64,000 nt of DNA from Artocarpus heterophyllus (lineage: Eukaryota > Streptophyta > Magnoliopsida > Rosales > Moraceae): positions 31,464,147 to 31,528,146 of the forward strand of contig CM046348.1 in assembly GCA_025403435.1 (NCBI GenBank). The letters run 5' to 3'. The position numbers were made by a program, and so were the translations under genes. Position 1 is the first letter of the stretch. Each line of letters opens with the position of its first letter. The notes below the pieces were generated by a model that saw only the letters and a list, made by a program, of their open reading frames with translations, made no database searches and was not told the DNA's origin. Shown here one piece after another: positions 47,291 through 59,330 of this stretch.

Positions 47291-49213
47291 TGTTGGAAAA
47301 ACGGTACGTAGCAGAATTTTAAAAATTTTAAATCGGAGTATTTTCAAATGCACAAGTTTGACATGCTAAATACATAAACTAATGACAGATCTTACTAACA
47401 TCTTTTGTTAACCAAAAAGCAATAGCAATCTATGAAGAGAAGAATGTCCTAGAAGAGCCTCAACCAACTAGTCTTCTTTGCTATTATCTATCTACGATGA
47501 AGTGTGAGTGGTCACACGTCGTATAGCTTTTCCTCTGGTGACTCTCCTTCCAACCACATAAGAATACCTAGAACTAAGGTTCTTGATGTTGAACAATAGC
47601 TCTCCGGGAGTTTTAGAGTTTATCAGACTATACTACTCACCTATGCTTCTGAAATGATTTAAATAACTAAAAAAACTCATCCCTATTTATAATGGTCAAA
47701 TTTGGGGTTAAACCTTATCAGATTAAGCCTCAAAATTCGAGTTTGGATCAACTTCTTATGAAAAATGCGTAAAAAACGTGCATACAGATTATCACATGAT
47801 TGGCAAGCTGATCTGGGAGATTGGCCTGCTAAACTTTCTCCATCAATAGGCCAAAGTTTTCCATCGACTTGCCGAACTTACGATAATTTTGATCCCTAAG
47901 AATATCTTATTTTCCACCTGAGAATCTTAGATAGAGCCTTAATTTTCATTCAAATAACCCAATAGAGAAGTTATCTGATTAAACATAGTCATATACATAT
48001 AATTCCATAAAAAATAAAATATTATTCAAATAATTTAACATGTTTATCTTGAATTAATTTTGTAAATTAATTCAACCAATAAACTAACATGAATTATTAA
48101 ATTCAATCTTATCGAATTTCAGCCAATCTAATAATTTAACATAAGTCATCAATATGTAGGAAAAAATGCCATATCATTACATGATTTATAATAAGCTAAC
48201 AAAGGAGACCCGATGGACATATATAGTTCAAGTTCCTATAATATAAAATAAAATATACTAGATAAATATTTTATAATTATCAACTTTAACGCTACTCCAC
48301 TAAAAGCATAGAGCTGCATTCTCAAACTATATAAAATTACAAAGCTTTAATAAGCTAACCGTCCATGACATATCGTAATGTGTTATATCCCCATAGAATA
48401 TTCATAATCAGCTTAAGAATAAATTTTGTTTTATCTTCCTGATTATTTTTATCTGACATTCCATTATCACACTATTGGAATACTTACTATCTATAGACTA
48501 GTATACCATTTGGTTACACCTACGTATCCAAATGGTTAAACGCTTCAGTCTTCTAATTATAGGATAATGCATGTAAAAGAATATCATTAACTCTACAAAA
48601 AGAGCTATGGATTTCATATCTTTGAATAATAAGTCCATGTGAATCAAGAGTTATGTCTCCATCGTACCGGTATGCATACCATCATTAAGTCAGGATGTTA
48701 CCTTTTGGTATATCAAAAGATATAAGTCAAGAATACGGTTTCAAAATTAAGACACAATACATATGATTATCTAAAGTGAATTGATTTGCACAAACAAAAT
48801 TATTAACCAAATCAATTAAACTTTTATGTCCTGATCCAATACATCGTCACCTATGACAACGCACTAATGTTTCTACTCGCGAAGTCCCACTCCAATGACT
48901 AAGATAAGCCATCTCTCACTAAGGATGTAGACAACATAACAATCTTAGCATGAAGAAAGTGATCAACTTTACTCCCTTGATTACGAATCTTATGATTTAG
49001 ACCATCACATTCAAGATTCATGTCTTTCGCATAACCTGTCCATCATATGCATGATTCTTCAGTCTTAGACTTTTGTTTGCATATTATACATTCAATAAAA
49101 TGGACATAAATAGGACAACATTTGGTATATAAATAATAAATAAATTCTTTATTGATAAAATGTCTCCAAAAACATATTACAACATTTTACTCCTTAGGGC
49201 ATTATGTCTAATA
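47291..49213 (-). repeat. LTR of copia B, minus strand (1,923 bp)
   Basis: On the + strand it starts TGTTGGAAAAACGG and ends GTCTAATA, the reverse of copia C's TGTTAG...CCAACA LTR, with clear similarity along the whole length. It is followed by a purine tract and the RNase H end of copia B. It lies head to head with the 5' LTR of copia C, 59 bp away. Decayed copies of the CGGCATGCCGA-type sites are near 47800-47880. Confidence 0.9.
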
Positions 49214-49272
49214 ATCTCTCATTTGTACTAAGTGAGTAAATATGACATATCTCGCATCCTCATAGAATCCAC

Positions 49273-51299
49273 TGTTAGACATGTATGCCCTAAGAAGTAA
49301 AAATGTAATATATTTTTGAAGACATTTTTATCAATAAAGAATTTATTTATTATTTATATACTAAATCTTGTTCTCTTTATGTTCATATTTGTTGAATGTA
49401 TGTTAAGCAAACAATAGTCAGAGACTGTCAGTCTAAACCTTTAAGAATTAGGCATATGATGGACAGATTATGCGGAAGACACGATTCTCAAAGTGACAGT
49501 CTAAATCATAAGATTTGCAATCAAGGGGATAAAGTTGAGTGCTTTATTCATAGTAAAGATTGTTATGTTGTCTATATCCCTATTGGGAGATGGTCTGTCT
49601 TAGCCATCGAAGGTGGACTCCATGAATAGAAACATTGGCACATTGTAATAGGTGACGATGTGTTGGATCGGGACATAAAGTGAATTGATTTAGATTAATA
49701 ATTCTGTCTCAGCAAATCGATTCACTTTAGACAATCATTTGTATTATAGCTTAATCCTGAAAAGAATAATGGGCCGGTTGTCTTGACTCGTGTCTTTTGA
49801 TGTACCAAATGGTAACACCCATATTTTAATAGTGGTATGCATACCGGTACGTTGGAGGCATGACTCTTGATAGCGTAAACCTATTATTCATAGATATTGA
49901 TTCCATAGCTCCTCTTTAGGAGTAGTGATGTCGTCTTACATGTGTTATCTTGTAATTGAAAATTTGGAGCGCTCAACCATTTGGATACATAGGTGTAACC
50001 AAATGGTATACTTTCTTTGGATGGTAAGTTTTTCGATGGTGAAGATAATGAAACATAAGATAAAAATAATTAAGAAGGTAAGACAGAACTTGTCCTTTAG
50101 CCAATTATGAATAATCCTATGGGAATATGATACACTATGATATGTCATAGAGACTTAGCTATATTGGCTTCGTAATTCTATATAGTTCGAGAGTGCAGCT
50201 CCAAGCTTGTAGTAGAGTAGTGTTGGAGTTGATAATTATGAATGTATATCTGGGATATTGGGTTTCATAATTATCGAAAGCTTGAACTATATAGGTCCAT
50301 TTGGTCCCCTTTGCGAGCTCACAAAATCCTGCAACGATACGGCGTGCTTTTTCAATAATTGGTGACTTAAGTCAGATTTATTAGATTGGCTAAAATTCAA
50401 AAGAATCAAATAATTCATGTCTGTTTATCGATTGAATTAATTTCGTGCAAACTTAATTCAAGATAAACTTGTTGAATTATCAGAATCAGATAATTTATGT
50501 CTGTTTATCGATTGGATTAATTTTAAATTAATTCAAGATAAACTTGTTGAATTATCAGGAATTCATTTATTTTCCTAAAGATTATCTAGATAAAATTGTT
50601 TTAATTAGATAACTTCTCTATTGGGTTATTTAAAATTAAAACTGATAATTTATCCTATAAAATCTCGGGTAGAAAATAAAAGATTCGTTAAGATTTTTTT
50701 GGCAGTTCGGCATGCCGATCCTCGGTTCGGCCTGCCAATGGGGGTAAGTTCAGCATGCTGGTTAGACAGGTTGGCATGCCGATCGCGCGATAAAAAGATC
50801 ACGCGTTTTTCATGCGGATCTCATCAGATATTAATCCGAATTTGATTCTGACTTGAATTTTGAGGCTTTATCTGATAAGGACTGACTCCTGGACCCAACC
50901 TCTATATAAAGGGAGTGAGTCGCATTATTATTTAGATCAGTTAAGAGATTAAAGAGTGAAACTCTGATAGTGAGATTCTAAAACTTCCTAAGAGCTTGTT
51001 CACAAATCACAAACACTAGCTTGGGTTCTTTCAATTGGTTGGAAGGAGAGTCACCTGGTGGAAGAGCTATACGTGTGAGTCCACACTTACTCCGATCGTG
51101 GATAGAGAATAGGAAAGAAGGCTAGTTAGTTGAGGTCTTTCTAGAATGTTACTTCTCTACACTGATTAAGGAAACTTTTCGGCATTTACAAGGTTAGTAA
51201 GATCTAGTTAATTTATGCATATAGCGTGTAAAACTTGTGTTTTAGAAAATACTCTGATATAAAAATTTTAAAATTTCTCTACGTAATGTTTTTCCAACA
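49273..51299 (+). repeat. 5' LTR of copia C
   Basis: It runs TGTTAGACATG to TTTTTCCAACA. A strong TATA box (TATATAAAG, 50903-50911) lies inside. A cluster of TTCGGCATGCCGA-type near-palindromes (50703-50785) lies about 120-200 bp upstream of the TATA box. Confidence 0.92.
50903..50911 (+). promoter_or_regulatory. TATA box in the 5' LTR of copia C
   Basis: TATATAAAG in the context CAACCTCTATATAAAGGGAG. The 3' LTR has the same box at 58566-58574. It sets the U3/R boundary about 30 bp downstream. Confidence 0.65.
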
Positions 51300-51300
51300 A

Positions 51301-51314
51301 TTGGCATCAAAGCC
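51301..51314 (+). other. primer-binding site of copia C
   Basis: TTGGCATCAAAGCC directly follows the 5' LTR and resembles the TGGTATCAGAGCC initiator-Met tRNA site with two transitions. Confidence 0.65.
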
Positions 51315-52982
51315 ATGGTTTTTATGTAAATTTACGAGTTTATTATCATGCTATATGTATAAATTATGTGATCTTGATCTTTTCTATACTTGAATTTAAT
51401 TTTATATAGAGAGTTGGCATTCTAGGTTTCTATATATTTTATATGTTGTCATGGATTATATAGTGAATGTTTATTAATTAATTATGGTTGATTAAATGGT
51501 TATTTAATTTTTTATTAATTAATTAATTTATACCGGTTATGGTTCCTTAGAGGTTAAAATGTGTATCTAGGTTTTTCATATAATTAGATGTCGGACTATC
51601 AACTCCATCTAGGAATTATTATTTAATTTTAAATTTGTAAGAATTTTGTAATTAAATAATCATTCAGAGAAGATGGACCAAGAAGCGGATCTAGAAGATG
51701 GATGATGGAGTCCTTAAGTATTTCTTGAGTCTCTGATTTTATTTTTTTGAATTGTTGAGAATAAAATTGATAAATTGCATTAGAAACTGTATTTTCTAAA
51801 AAGGGTGATCTCTGCTCGGTCGGCATGCCAAACCCTCAAGTTCGGCAAGTTTATGGTCGCAAGATCGACAGGCCGAACTTCAGGTTCGACAAGCCGTTAG
51901 CAGGGCAAAAATCAGGTGGCTCTGGTGGTAGGCCGAACTTCTAGTTTAGCAGGCCGATCTGTCATGAATCGGTAGACCGATGGGTCATGACTGGTAGACC
52001 AATCACCCAGATCGGCTTGCTAGCAAAGAGTTGAAATTTTTTTCAAAAAAGGTACAGTTTTTGGTGCAGTTTTACTTTTATTTTTGAGACAATTTTGAGT
52101 AACATTAAATTTGGATATGATCGAAAATATAGAGTATTCGATCTATGCGGGATTGAAGTCTTGTAGTTACATGAAGAAGGATACAACTTGAGGATTTAAG
52201 GATGAAGAATCGATAAATTGTTTTGATTATTCTCTTGTAATCTTTATTTTCTATTCTCTAGGGTGGAACCATAATATTACGATTATTTATGATTTTGCTT
52301 ATAGCTTAGCTTGATTGCTTTATTGTCTGCATTATAATATGATTTATCATGTATATTGATAACGTGTCATATAGAATATGGAGTGCCGCTCATATTAAAA
52401 TTATTCATGCATGTCTTTTTAAAATAAAATCTTGATTTCAAAAGATTGAATGGGAGAAGGTTTCGAAGAGGGGACTAAGGCCTCCATCGTTGGTTCATAG
52501 GAAAAACATGGTGGTTCTGACCCCTAGGAAAGGATTTCTATCATGTACCAGATTGGATCTCTGAAAAGATAAGGTATTTTAGCATGATTTATGGTTGCAC
52601 ATCCTTAGCTGGTGATTATAAATCATGGATAAAATATTAAAACAATGGTTATACACTCATGTTAATTTTATTATTAACATCCCTTAGGAGCTCTGTTAAT
52701 AAAATTAATGGCCAAAGAAACGATCATTAATATATGTTGGATCATACTGGTCCTGGATGTCATACATTAAGTAGGAGGGGATACGTGGTCCTGATTGAAT
52801 TTGGCATGACTCCCTTAGGAGCTTGTTGAATTTTGAGTTGGGAATTATCATTGTAAGGTTGTGATCTTTTCAAGGTTTTGACACATAAACAGATTTGTAT
52901 GTTTTTACATGATTGTGTTATCTTACTAAATTATGGTATGTTTGCTTATGTTTGGTATATGATTCTTTATTGTAGATTAAAA
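51315..52982 (+). other. untranslated leader of copia C, with a second palindrome cluster
   Basis: No coding is seen before the gag start at 52983. Many TCGGCAAGTT, ACAGGCCGAACTT and CGGTAGACCGA-type sites lie at 51818-52022, related to those in the LTR. The rest is AT-rich. Confidence 0.6.
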
Positions 52983-53815
52983 ATGTCTAAAAATGCTTTA
53001 TCTTTGATACTTGACAAAAAACCAATTAACTGGAGAGAATTATAATGATTGGAGATGGAACTTGGATATCGTCTTCTCCTTTGAGAAACTGAAATTTGTG
53101 CTGATAACCCCTTGTCCTCCCGAGCCTATGGGAGATTCCACCAACGATCAATTCCAAGCATATGATCGTTGAAAAGATGCAAATGATCAGGCCTGGTGCT
53201 ATGTTATGGCCAGCACGAATAACGTACTGCAAGCTCAACATGAGGATTATGAGACTGCTAAGCAGATCTTGGATAATCTAGAAGACATGTTTGGAGGCTA
53301 GGCCCTAACAAAGCGGCAAAGGACGCTTTGGAAACTCTTAAACTATAAGCAGAGGCCGGGGACATCTGTGAAGGAGCACATGATGTTGGTCATGGGTTAT
53401 CTCGCTAAGGCATAAACCAATGGAGCCAACATCGATGTTGAAACTCAGATCACTATGGTCTTTGAGACTCTGTCAAAGGAATTTATTCCGTTTAAAGCTA
53501 CTTTTAAATTAAGCAATAGGCAGGACATGACCTTAATAGAATTAATGAAATAGTTACATAAGTTCAAACTGCTGATCAGGGAAGTCTCCTGTGGGTGGAG
53601 AGGCCAATTTGGCGGTTGCTTCTGGTTCCAATCCCAATTCTAGGAATAGAAAGAAGCAACGGGCCAAGAATGGGAAGTCTTCTGTTCTTGATAACAACAA
53701 GAGCAAGAAGAAGAAGAAGAAGAACCCAAAGAAGCTTAAGTGCTTCTTCTATGGGAAGGTCAGGCACATCAAGAAGCATTGCAAGGACTTCCTTTCCAAA
53801 TGAGGTTGGTGTGAT
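52983..53815 (+). pseudogene. copia C gag, degenerate
   Basis: From ATG at 52983 it reads MSKNALSLILDKKPINW, then in another frame TGENYNDWRWNLDIV, QAYDR, AKQILDNLEDMFGG and KQRPGTSVKEHMM, a copia gag capsid region. The C-terminus is basic (KKKKKNPKKLK) with a zinc knuckle reading CFFYGKVRHIKKHC, in which the second Cys is replaced by Tyr. Stops such as YDR* (from TGG) and AKA* (from CAA) are transition-type. Non-functional. Confidence 0.85.
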
Positions 53816-54180
53816 CTTTTGTATTTAGAAACTTGTTTAGTTAAGGAATCCAGTGACATTTGGGTCATAGATTCTAGAGCAACTAATCATGTTTTTGTTT
53901 CTTTGTAGGGGTTCAAAGAAACTGAGAAGTCTGCTTCATGAAGACTTCATGCTTTAGATGGGAGATGGATCCTTGGTCTTGGTAGATGTAGTGAGAGATG
54001 TCCATCTTTATTTTGATAAGTATAGGAATTTAATTTTACGAGATTGTTATTATGTTCCTAAATTTAAAAGGAATTTAATTTTTGTAGCTTGTTTATTTAA
54101 AGATTCCTATTTGGTTTCTTTTAATAATAAAGTGGTGATTCGTAAAAATAAATCTTTTATCTGTTCTAGATGGATGTAAA
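53816..54180 (+). pseudogene. copia C aspartic protease, degenerate
   Basis: The active-site region reads WVIDSRATNHVF, where the family has DSGAT, so the key Gly is Arg. A TAG follows within SLQGF. Later, in another frame, comes LYFDKYRNLILRDCYYVPKF and KRNLIFVACLFKDSYLVSFN, conserved at the protease C-terminal side. Not active. Confidence 0.85.
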
Positions 54181-54206
54181 ATAATCTATCTTTTATTAAA
54201 CCTAAG

Positions 54207-55165
54207 ATGGACTTATTGCTTAATACTGAGATGAATGATAATAACCCTAAAAGACTTAAAACTTCTCACTCTAGTAAGACTTATCTTTGGCATTTGCACC
54301 TTGGTCATATTAACTTGAATAGGATTCAAAGGTTGATAAGGGATGGACCTTTAAGTCACTTAAAGGTGGATTCTATACCACAATGTGAATCTTGTTTGGA
54401 GGGTAAAATGACCAAAAGACTATTTGAGTCTAAGGACAATATGGCCGAAGGGGTTCTAGGACTTGTGCATAGTGATGTTTGCGAACCGATGAACATTCAG
54501 GCACGAGGAGGGTATGAGTACTTTGTCACTTTTATTGATGATTACTCTGGATATGGGTATGTGTATGTGTACCTGATGCACCATAAAAGTGAAACTTATG
54601 ACAAGTTTAGGGAGTTTCTGGCTGAAGTGGAAAAACAATTGGGTAGACCCATAAAGGCACTTCGATCCGATCGAGGTAGAGAATATCTTTCTGATGAGTT
54701 TCTGGGACACTTATTAGAGAATGAGATTTTATCTCATTTGACTGTGCCAAGCACTCTGCAACAGATGATGTAGCGGAGAGAAGGAATAGGACTTTATTAG
54801 ATATGGTAAGGTCCATGATGAGTTATTCATCATTGCCTTTATCCTTTTAGGGATATGCACTACAAACCGCATGTTATCTTTTGAACAATGTGCCTTCAAA
54901 ATTGGTCCCTAAAACTCCTCATAAGTTGTGGATGAGCAATAAGACATCCTTAAACTATATTCGCATATAGGGATGTCCAGCTCATGTCCTATTTAAGGAT
55001 ACGAATATTTTAAAAGCACGTTTGAAAGTTTATGTGTTTGTAGGATATCCAAAAGGGACTAAAGGGAGTTATTTCTATAACCCAAAGGAATATAAAGTCG
55101 TGGTTTCAACTAATGCAACTTTCTTTAAGGAGAGTTACATGGACGACTTTAAGCCTTGAAGCAAA
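54207..55165 (+). pseudogene. copia C integrase
   Basis: It begins with the zinc-binding WHLHLGHINLNRIQRLI and CESCLEGKM, then the core with the first Asp (VHSDVCEPM), FVTFIDDYSGYGYVY and the second Asp (ALRSDRGREYLSDEF). A small deletion near 54765 shifts the frame; the third catalytic Glu (AERRNRTLLDMVRSMM) is in the shifted frame. Later stops (F*GYALQT, I*GCPAHV) are changes of TGG or CAG codons. It inserts the cDNA in active relatives. Confidence 0.88.
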
Positions 55166-56408
55166 GTGGTGCTTGAGGAGTTAAGGAGTGATCCGATCGC
55201 TCCGGAGGTTCCAAATGAAACCGTTCTGATCAGTGTAGAAAAGCCAAACGAACCTGAACAGCAATTTAAGGGGCTTCAACGTAGTAGGAGGATCGGGCAT
55301 CAACCTGAGAGGTATATGTTCAATGGGAAGGCCTTCTTAGCTAAGCTAAATGAACATGATAGGGATCCTAAGACTTACACAGAGGCTATAGAGGATGTTG
55401 ATTTGAAACTCTGGACAGAGGTCATGAACACAGAGATGAAGTCTATGGAGACTAATCAGGTCTGGGAGCTTGTGGATTTTCCCGAAAGGAAAAACCCATA
55501 AGGTGTAAGTGGATCTACAAGAGGAAAAGAGGAGTGGATGGAAAGGTCGAAACCTTTAAGGCTAAACTAGTAGCTAAGGGTTATATGCAAAATGAAGGAA
55601 TCGATTACGAGGAAACCTTTTCGCTTGTAGCCATGCTTAAATCCATCCAGATTCTCTTGTCCATAGCTGTCGCTCCGACTATGAGATTTGACAGATGGAT
55701 GTCAATATGGCTTTTCTAAATGGCTATTTGTATGGAACAACCAGACAGGTTCAAGGTCAAGGGTCAAGAGGGTAAGGTTTGTAAGTAGCTAAAGTCAATT
55801 TACGGACTTAAGTAGGCTTTTTGTTCTTGGAACATAAGATTTGATCAGGTGATCAAGACTTATGGATTCTCACAAAATATGGATGAGCCATGTGTTTACA
55901 AACACATTAAGGATGGGAAGGTAGTTTTTCTACTGCTCTATGTAGATGACATTCTGCTAATTGGCAATGATGTTGGGCATTATCATCGGCCAAATTATGA
56001 TTGACCAAGCAATTTGACATGAAGGACTTGGGTGAGGCTAATTTTGTTCTTAGTATCTAGATCTTTCGGGATAGGAAGAACAAAATGATAGCTTTGTCAC
56101 AAGTCAGCTACATAGATAAAATTCTCAAGAGGTTTGCAATGTAGGATTTCAAGAAAGGTGGACAACCATCTAGGTTTGGAATTACTCTTTCTAAGAAAGA
56201 CTCTCCAAAGTCTAAGGAAGAAAGAGAATACATGAAGAAGGTGCCTTATGCTTCGACAATGGGTACTCTCATGTATTCCATGCCTTGCACGCGACTAAAT
56301 ATTTGTTATGCGGTGGGGATTGTAAGTCAATTTCAGGCGGATCCAGGACCGAACCATTGCGTTGCGGTAAAGCATATTTTCAAGAACCCAAGAAGGACTT
56401 GAGGGTAT
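55166..56408 (+). pseudogene. copia C reverse transcriptase, degenerate
   Basis: The open stretch from 55166 reads FKGLQRSRRIGHQPERYMF, then [20 protein letters not shown]. After a frameshift near 55500 it continues [20 protein letters not shown]. The catalytic YVDD occurs as LLLYVDDILLIGNDVG at about 55930-55977, after further frameshifts. The copia reading is clear but broken in at least five places. Confidence 0.88.
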
Positions 56409-56924
56409 ATGCTTGTGTATTTGGGTGAGGACTTGACTCCTCTAGGATATACTGACTTAGATTTTCAATCTTGTCTGTATTTTAGGAGATCGACTTCAGG
56501 TTGTGTTTACTCTAGGCGGTGGTGCCATCAGTTGGAGAATGTGAAGCAAGATTGCACTTCAGATTCAACGATAGAGGATGAGTATGTGGCAGCTAGTAAT
56601 GCTTCGAAAGAAGCAGTGTGGCTCTGCAAGTTCCTTGGGGATCTTGAGGCAATTCCTGGTATGGATAAGGCGGTATCACTATACTGTGATAATAGTGCGG
56701 TGGTAGCTAATGCTAAGGAACCAAGATTTCACAAGAAGAGTAAGCATATTGATCAGAAGTGTCATGTGATAAAAGACTTCATTGAGGGCAGACATGTCAT
56801 GGTGTGCAAAATCGCATCAGAGGACAATTTAGCTGATTCATTTACGAATACACTTACTGGGAGAGTCTTCAAGAGGCATGTGGAAGCTATGGGGATGCGA
56901 GATTTGTCATATTTACTTACTTAG
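56409..56924 (+). pseudogene. copia C RNase H
   Basis: An open stretch of 171 codons with DSTIEDEYVAASNASKEAVW, CDNSAVVANAKEPRFHKKSK and HIDQKCHVIKDFIEGRHVM, ending SEDNLADSFTNTL and EAMGMRDLSYLLT. This is the copia RNase H with its catalytic Asp residues in place (for example LYCDNSA). It is the best preserved part of the element. A purine tract and the LTR follow directly. Confidence 0.9.
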
Positions 56925-56928
56925 TGCA

Positions 56929-56938
56929 AGTGGGAGAT
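56929..56938 (+). other. polypurine tract of copia C
   Basis: AAGTGGGAGA lies just before the 3' LTR, the normal place for plus-strand priming. Confidence 0.7.
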
Positions 56939-58944
56939 TTTTATACATGTATGCCCTAAGGAGTAAAAATGTAATATGTTTTGGAGATGTTTTTATCAAT
57001 AAAGAATATATTTATTATTTATATGCCAAATCTTGTCCTCTTTAAGTTCATATTTGTTGAATGTATGCTAAGCAAACAATAGTCTGAGACTGTCAGTCTA
57101 AACCTTTAAGAATTAGGCATATGATGGACGGATTATGCAGAAGACATGATTCTTAAGGTGACGATCTAAATCATAAGATCCGCAATCAAGGGAATAAAGT
57201 TGGGCACTTTATTCATATAAAGATTGTTATGTTGTCTATATCCCTATTGTAAAAAGGTCTATCATGGCCATTGGAGGTGGACTCCGTGAATAGAAACATT
57301 GGCACATTGTCATAGGTGACGATGTGTGGGATCGGGACATAAAGTGAATTGATTTGGATTAATAATTCTATCTCAGTAAATCGATTCACTTTAGACAATC
57401 ATTTGTATTGTATCTTAATCCTGAAATGAATAGTGGGCCCGTTGTCTTGACTTGTGCCTTTTGATGTACCAAAGGATGACACCCATATTTTAATAGTGGT
57501 ATGCATGCCGGTACCTTGGGGGCATGACACTTGATAGTGTAGACCTGTTATTCATAGATATGGAATCCATAGCTCCTCTTTAGGAGTAGTGATATGCTCT
57601 TATATGCATTATCCTATACTTGAAAAACTGTAGTGCTCAACCATTTGGATACATAGGTGTAACCAAATGGTATACTGTCTTTGGATAGCAAGTTTTTCGA
57701 TGGTGAGATAATGGAACGTAAGATAAAAATAATCAAGAAGGTAAGACAGAACTTGTTCTTAAGGCGATTATGGATAATCCTATGTGGATACAATACACTT
57801 TGATATGTCATGGAGACTTAGCTATATGGGCTTCGTAATTCTATATAGTTCGAGAATTCAGCTTCAAGCTTTTAGTGGAGTAGTTTTGGAATTGATAATT
57901 ATGAAATGTATATCTGAGATATTGGGTTTCATAATTATTGGTAGCTTAAACTATCTAGGTCAATTTGGTCCCCTTTGCTAGGTCACAAAATCCTGTAACG
58001 ATATAGCGTGCTTTTCCAATAATTGTGACTTAGGTCAGATTTATCATATTGGCTAAAATTCAGAAGAATCAAATAATTCATGTCTGTTTATTGGTTGAAT
58101 TAATTTTGTGACAAAATTAATTCAAGATAAACTTGTTGAATTATCAGGATCAGATAATTCATGACTGTTTATAGGTTTGATTAATTTTAAATTAATTTAA
58201 GATAAACTTCTTGAATTATCAAGAATTCATTTGTTTTCCTAGAGATTATCTACATAAAGTTGTTTTAATTAGATAACTTCTCTATTGGGTTATTTAAATT
58301 AAAATTGAGACCTTATCCTATAAAATCTCAGGTGGAAAATAAAAGATTCGTTGAGATTTTTTTGGCACTTCGGCATGTCAATCCTCAAGTTTGGCTTGCC
58401 GATGGGGCAAGTTCGGCGTGTCAATTAGACAGATCGACATGCCGATCGCGTGATAAAAAGATCAAGTGTTTTTCACATGGATCTCATTAGATATTGATCC
58501 GAATTTGATTCTGATTCGAATTTTGATGCATTATCTGATAAGGACTGATTCCTAGGCCTAACCTCTATATAAAGGGACTGAGTCTCATTATTATTTGGAT
58601 CAGTTGAGAGATTAAGAGTGAAACTCTGATTGTGAGATTTTGAAACTCCCTAAGAGCTCTTGTTCACAAATCATGAACACTAGCTTTGGGTTCTCTCAAT
58701 TGGTTGGAAGGAGAGTCACCTAATGGAAGAGCTGTACGTGTGAGCCCACACTCACTCCGATCGTAGATAGAGAATAGCAAAGAAGGCCAGTTGGTTGAGG
58801 TCCTTTTAGAACGTTACTTCTTTTCAGCATTTATAAGGTTAGTAAGATCTGGTTAATTTATGCATATAGCATGTAAAACTTGTGTTTTGAAAAATACTTT
58901 GATATAAAAATTTTAAAATTTCACTGCGTACTATTTTTCCAACA
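56939..58944 (+). repeat. 3' LTR of copia C
   Basis: It matches 49273-51299. The first bases read TTTTATACATG in place of TGTTAGACATG, so the terminal TG is mutated; the end CCAACA is intact. A palindrome cluster lies at 58368-58445, about 120-200 bp upstream of its TATA box (58566-58574). Confidence 0.92.
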
Positions 58945-58949
58945 TCCAC

Positions 58950-59330
58950 ATGCTTCTCAAAAATTCTCGTAGTTAGTGTCTTTGTGAAAGGATCAGCTAA
59001 ATTATCCTCAGACATGATTTTGCATACTACAACATGCCCGCTCTCAATGAAGTCCTTTATCACATGATACTTTCGACAATTATGCTTACTCTTCTTGTGA
59101 AACCTTGGTTCCTTAGCATTAGCTATCACTGCAATGTTATCACAATGTAGCGATATCACCTTATCCATACTAGGAACTGCCTCAAGATCTCCAAGGAATT
59201 TGTAGAGCTACACTGCTTCTTTAAAAGCATCACTAGCAGTCGTATACTTGGCCTCTATCATTGAATCTAAAGTGTAATCTTGCTTGACACTTCTCCAAAC
59301 AATTGCACTGCGTCCATACCAAAAACAGAA
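58950..59330 (-). pseudogene. copia B RNase H
   Basis: On the minus strand it reads MDKVISLHCDNIAVIANAKE, PRFHKKSKHN, YHVIKDFIESGHVVVCKI and SEDNLADPFTKTL, matching copia C's RNase H. It is cut at the TCCAC duplication by copia C; the final codons are at 49214-49267. It lacks the large deletion seen in copia A. Confidence 0.85.

Larger units (their letters stand above)
49273..58944 (+). mobile_element. Ty1/copia element C, 9.7 kb, full length but decayed
   Basis: Two LTRs (2,027 and 2,006 bp), primer-binding site, gag, protease, integrase, RT, RNase H and purine tract are in copia order (integrase before RT). Exact 5-bp TSD TCCAC is present. The LTRs differ at roughly one base in eleven over the first 300 bp by eye, so it is older than the chromovirus. 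Many stops and frameshifts make it non-autonomous now. Confidence 0.93.
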
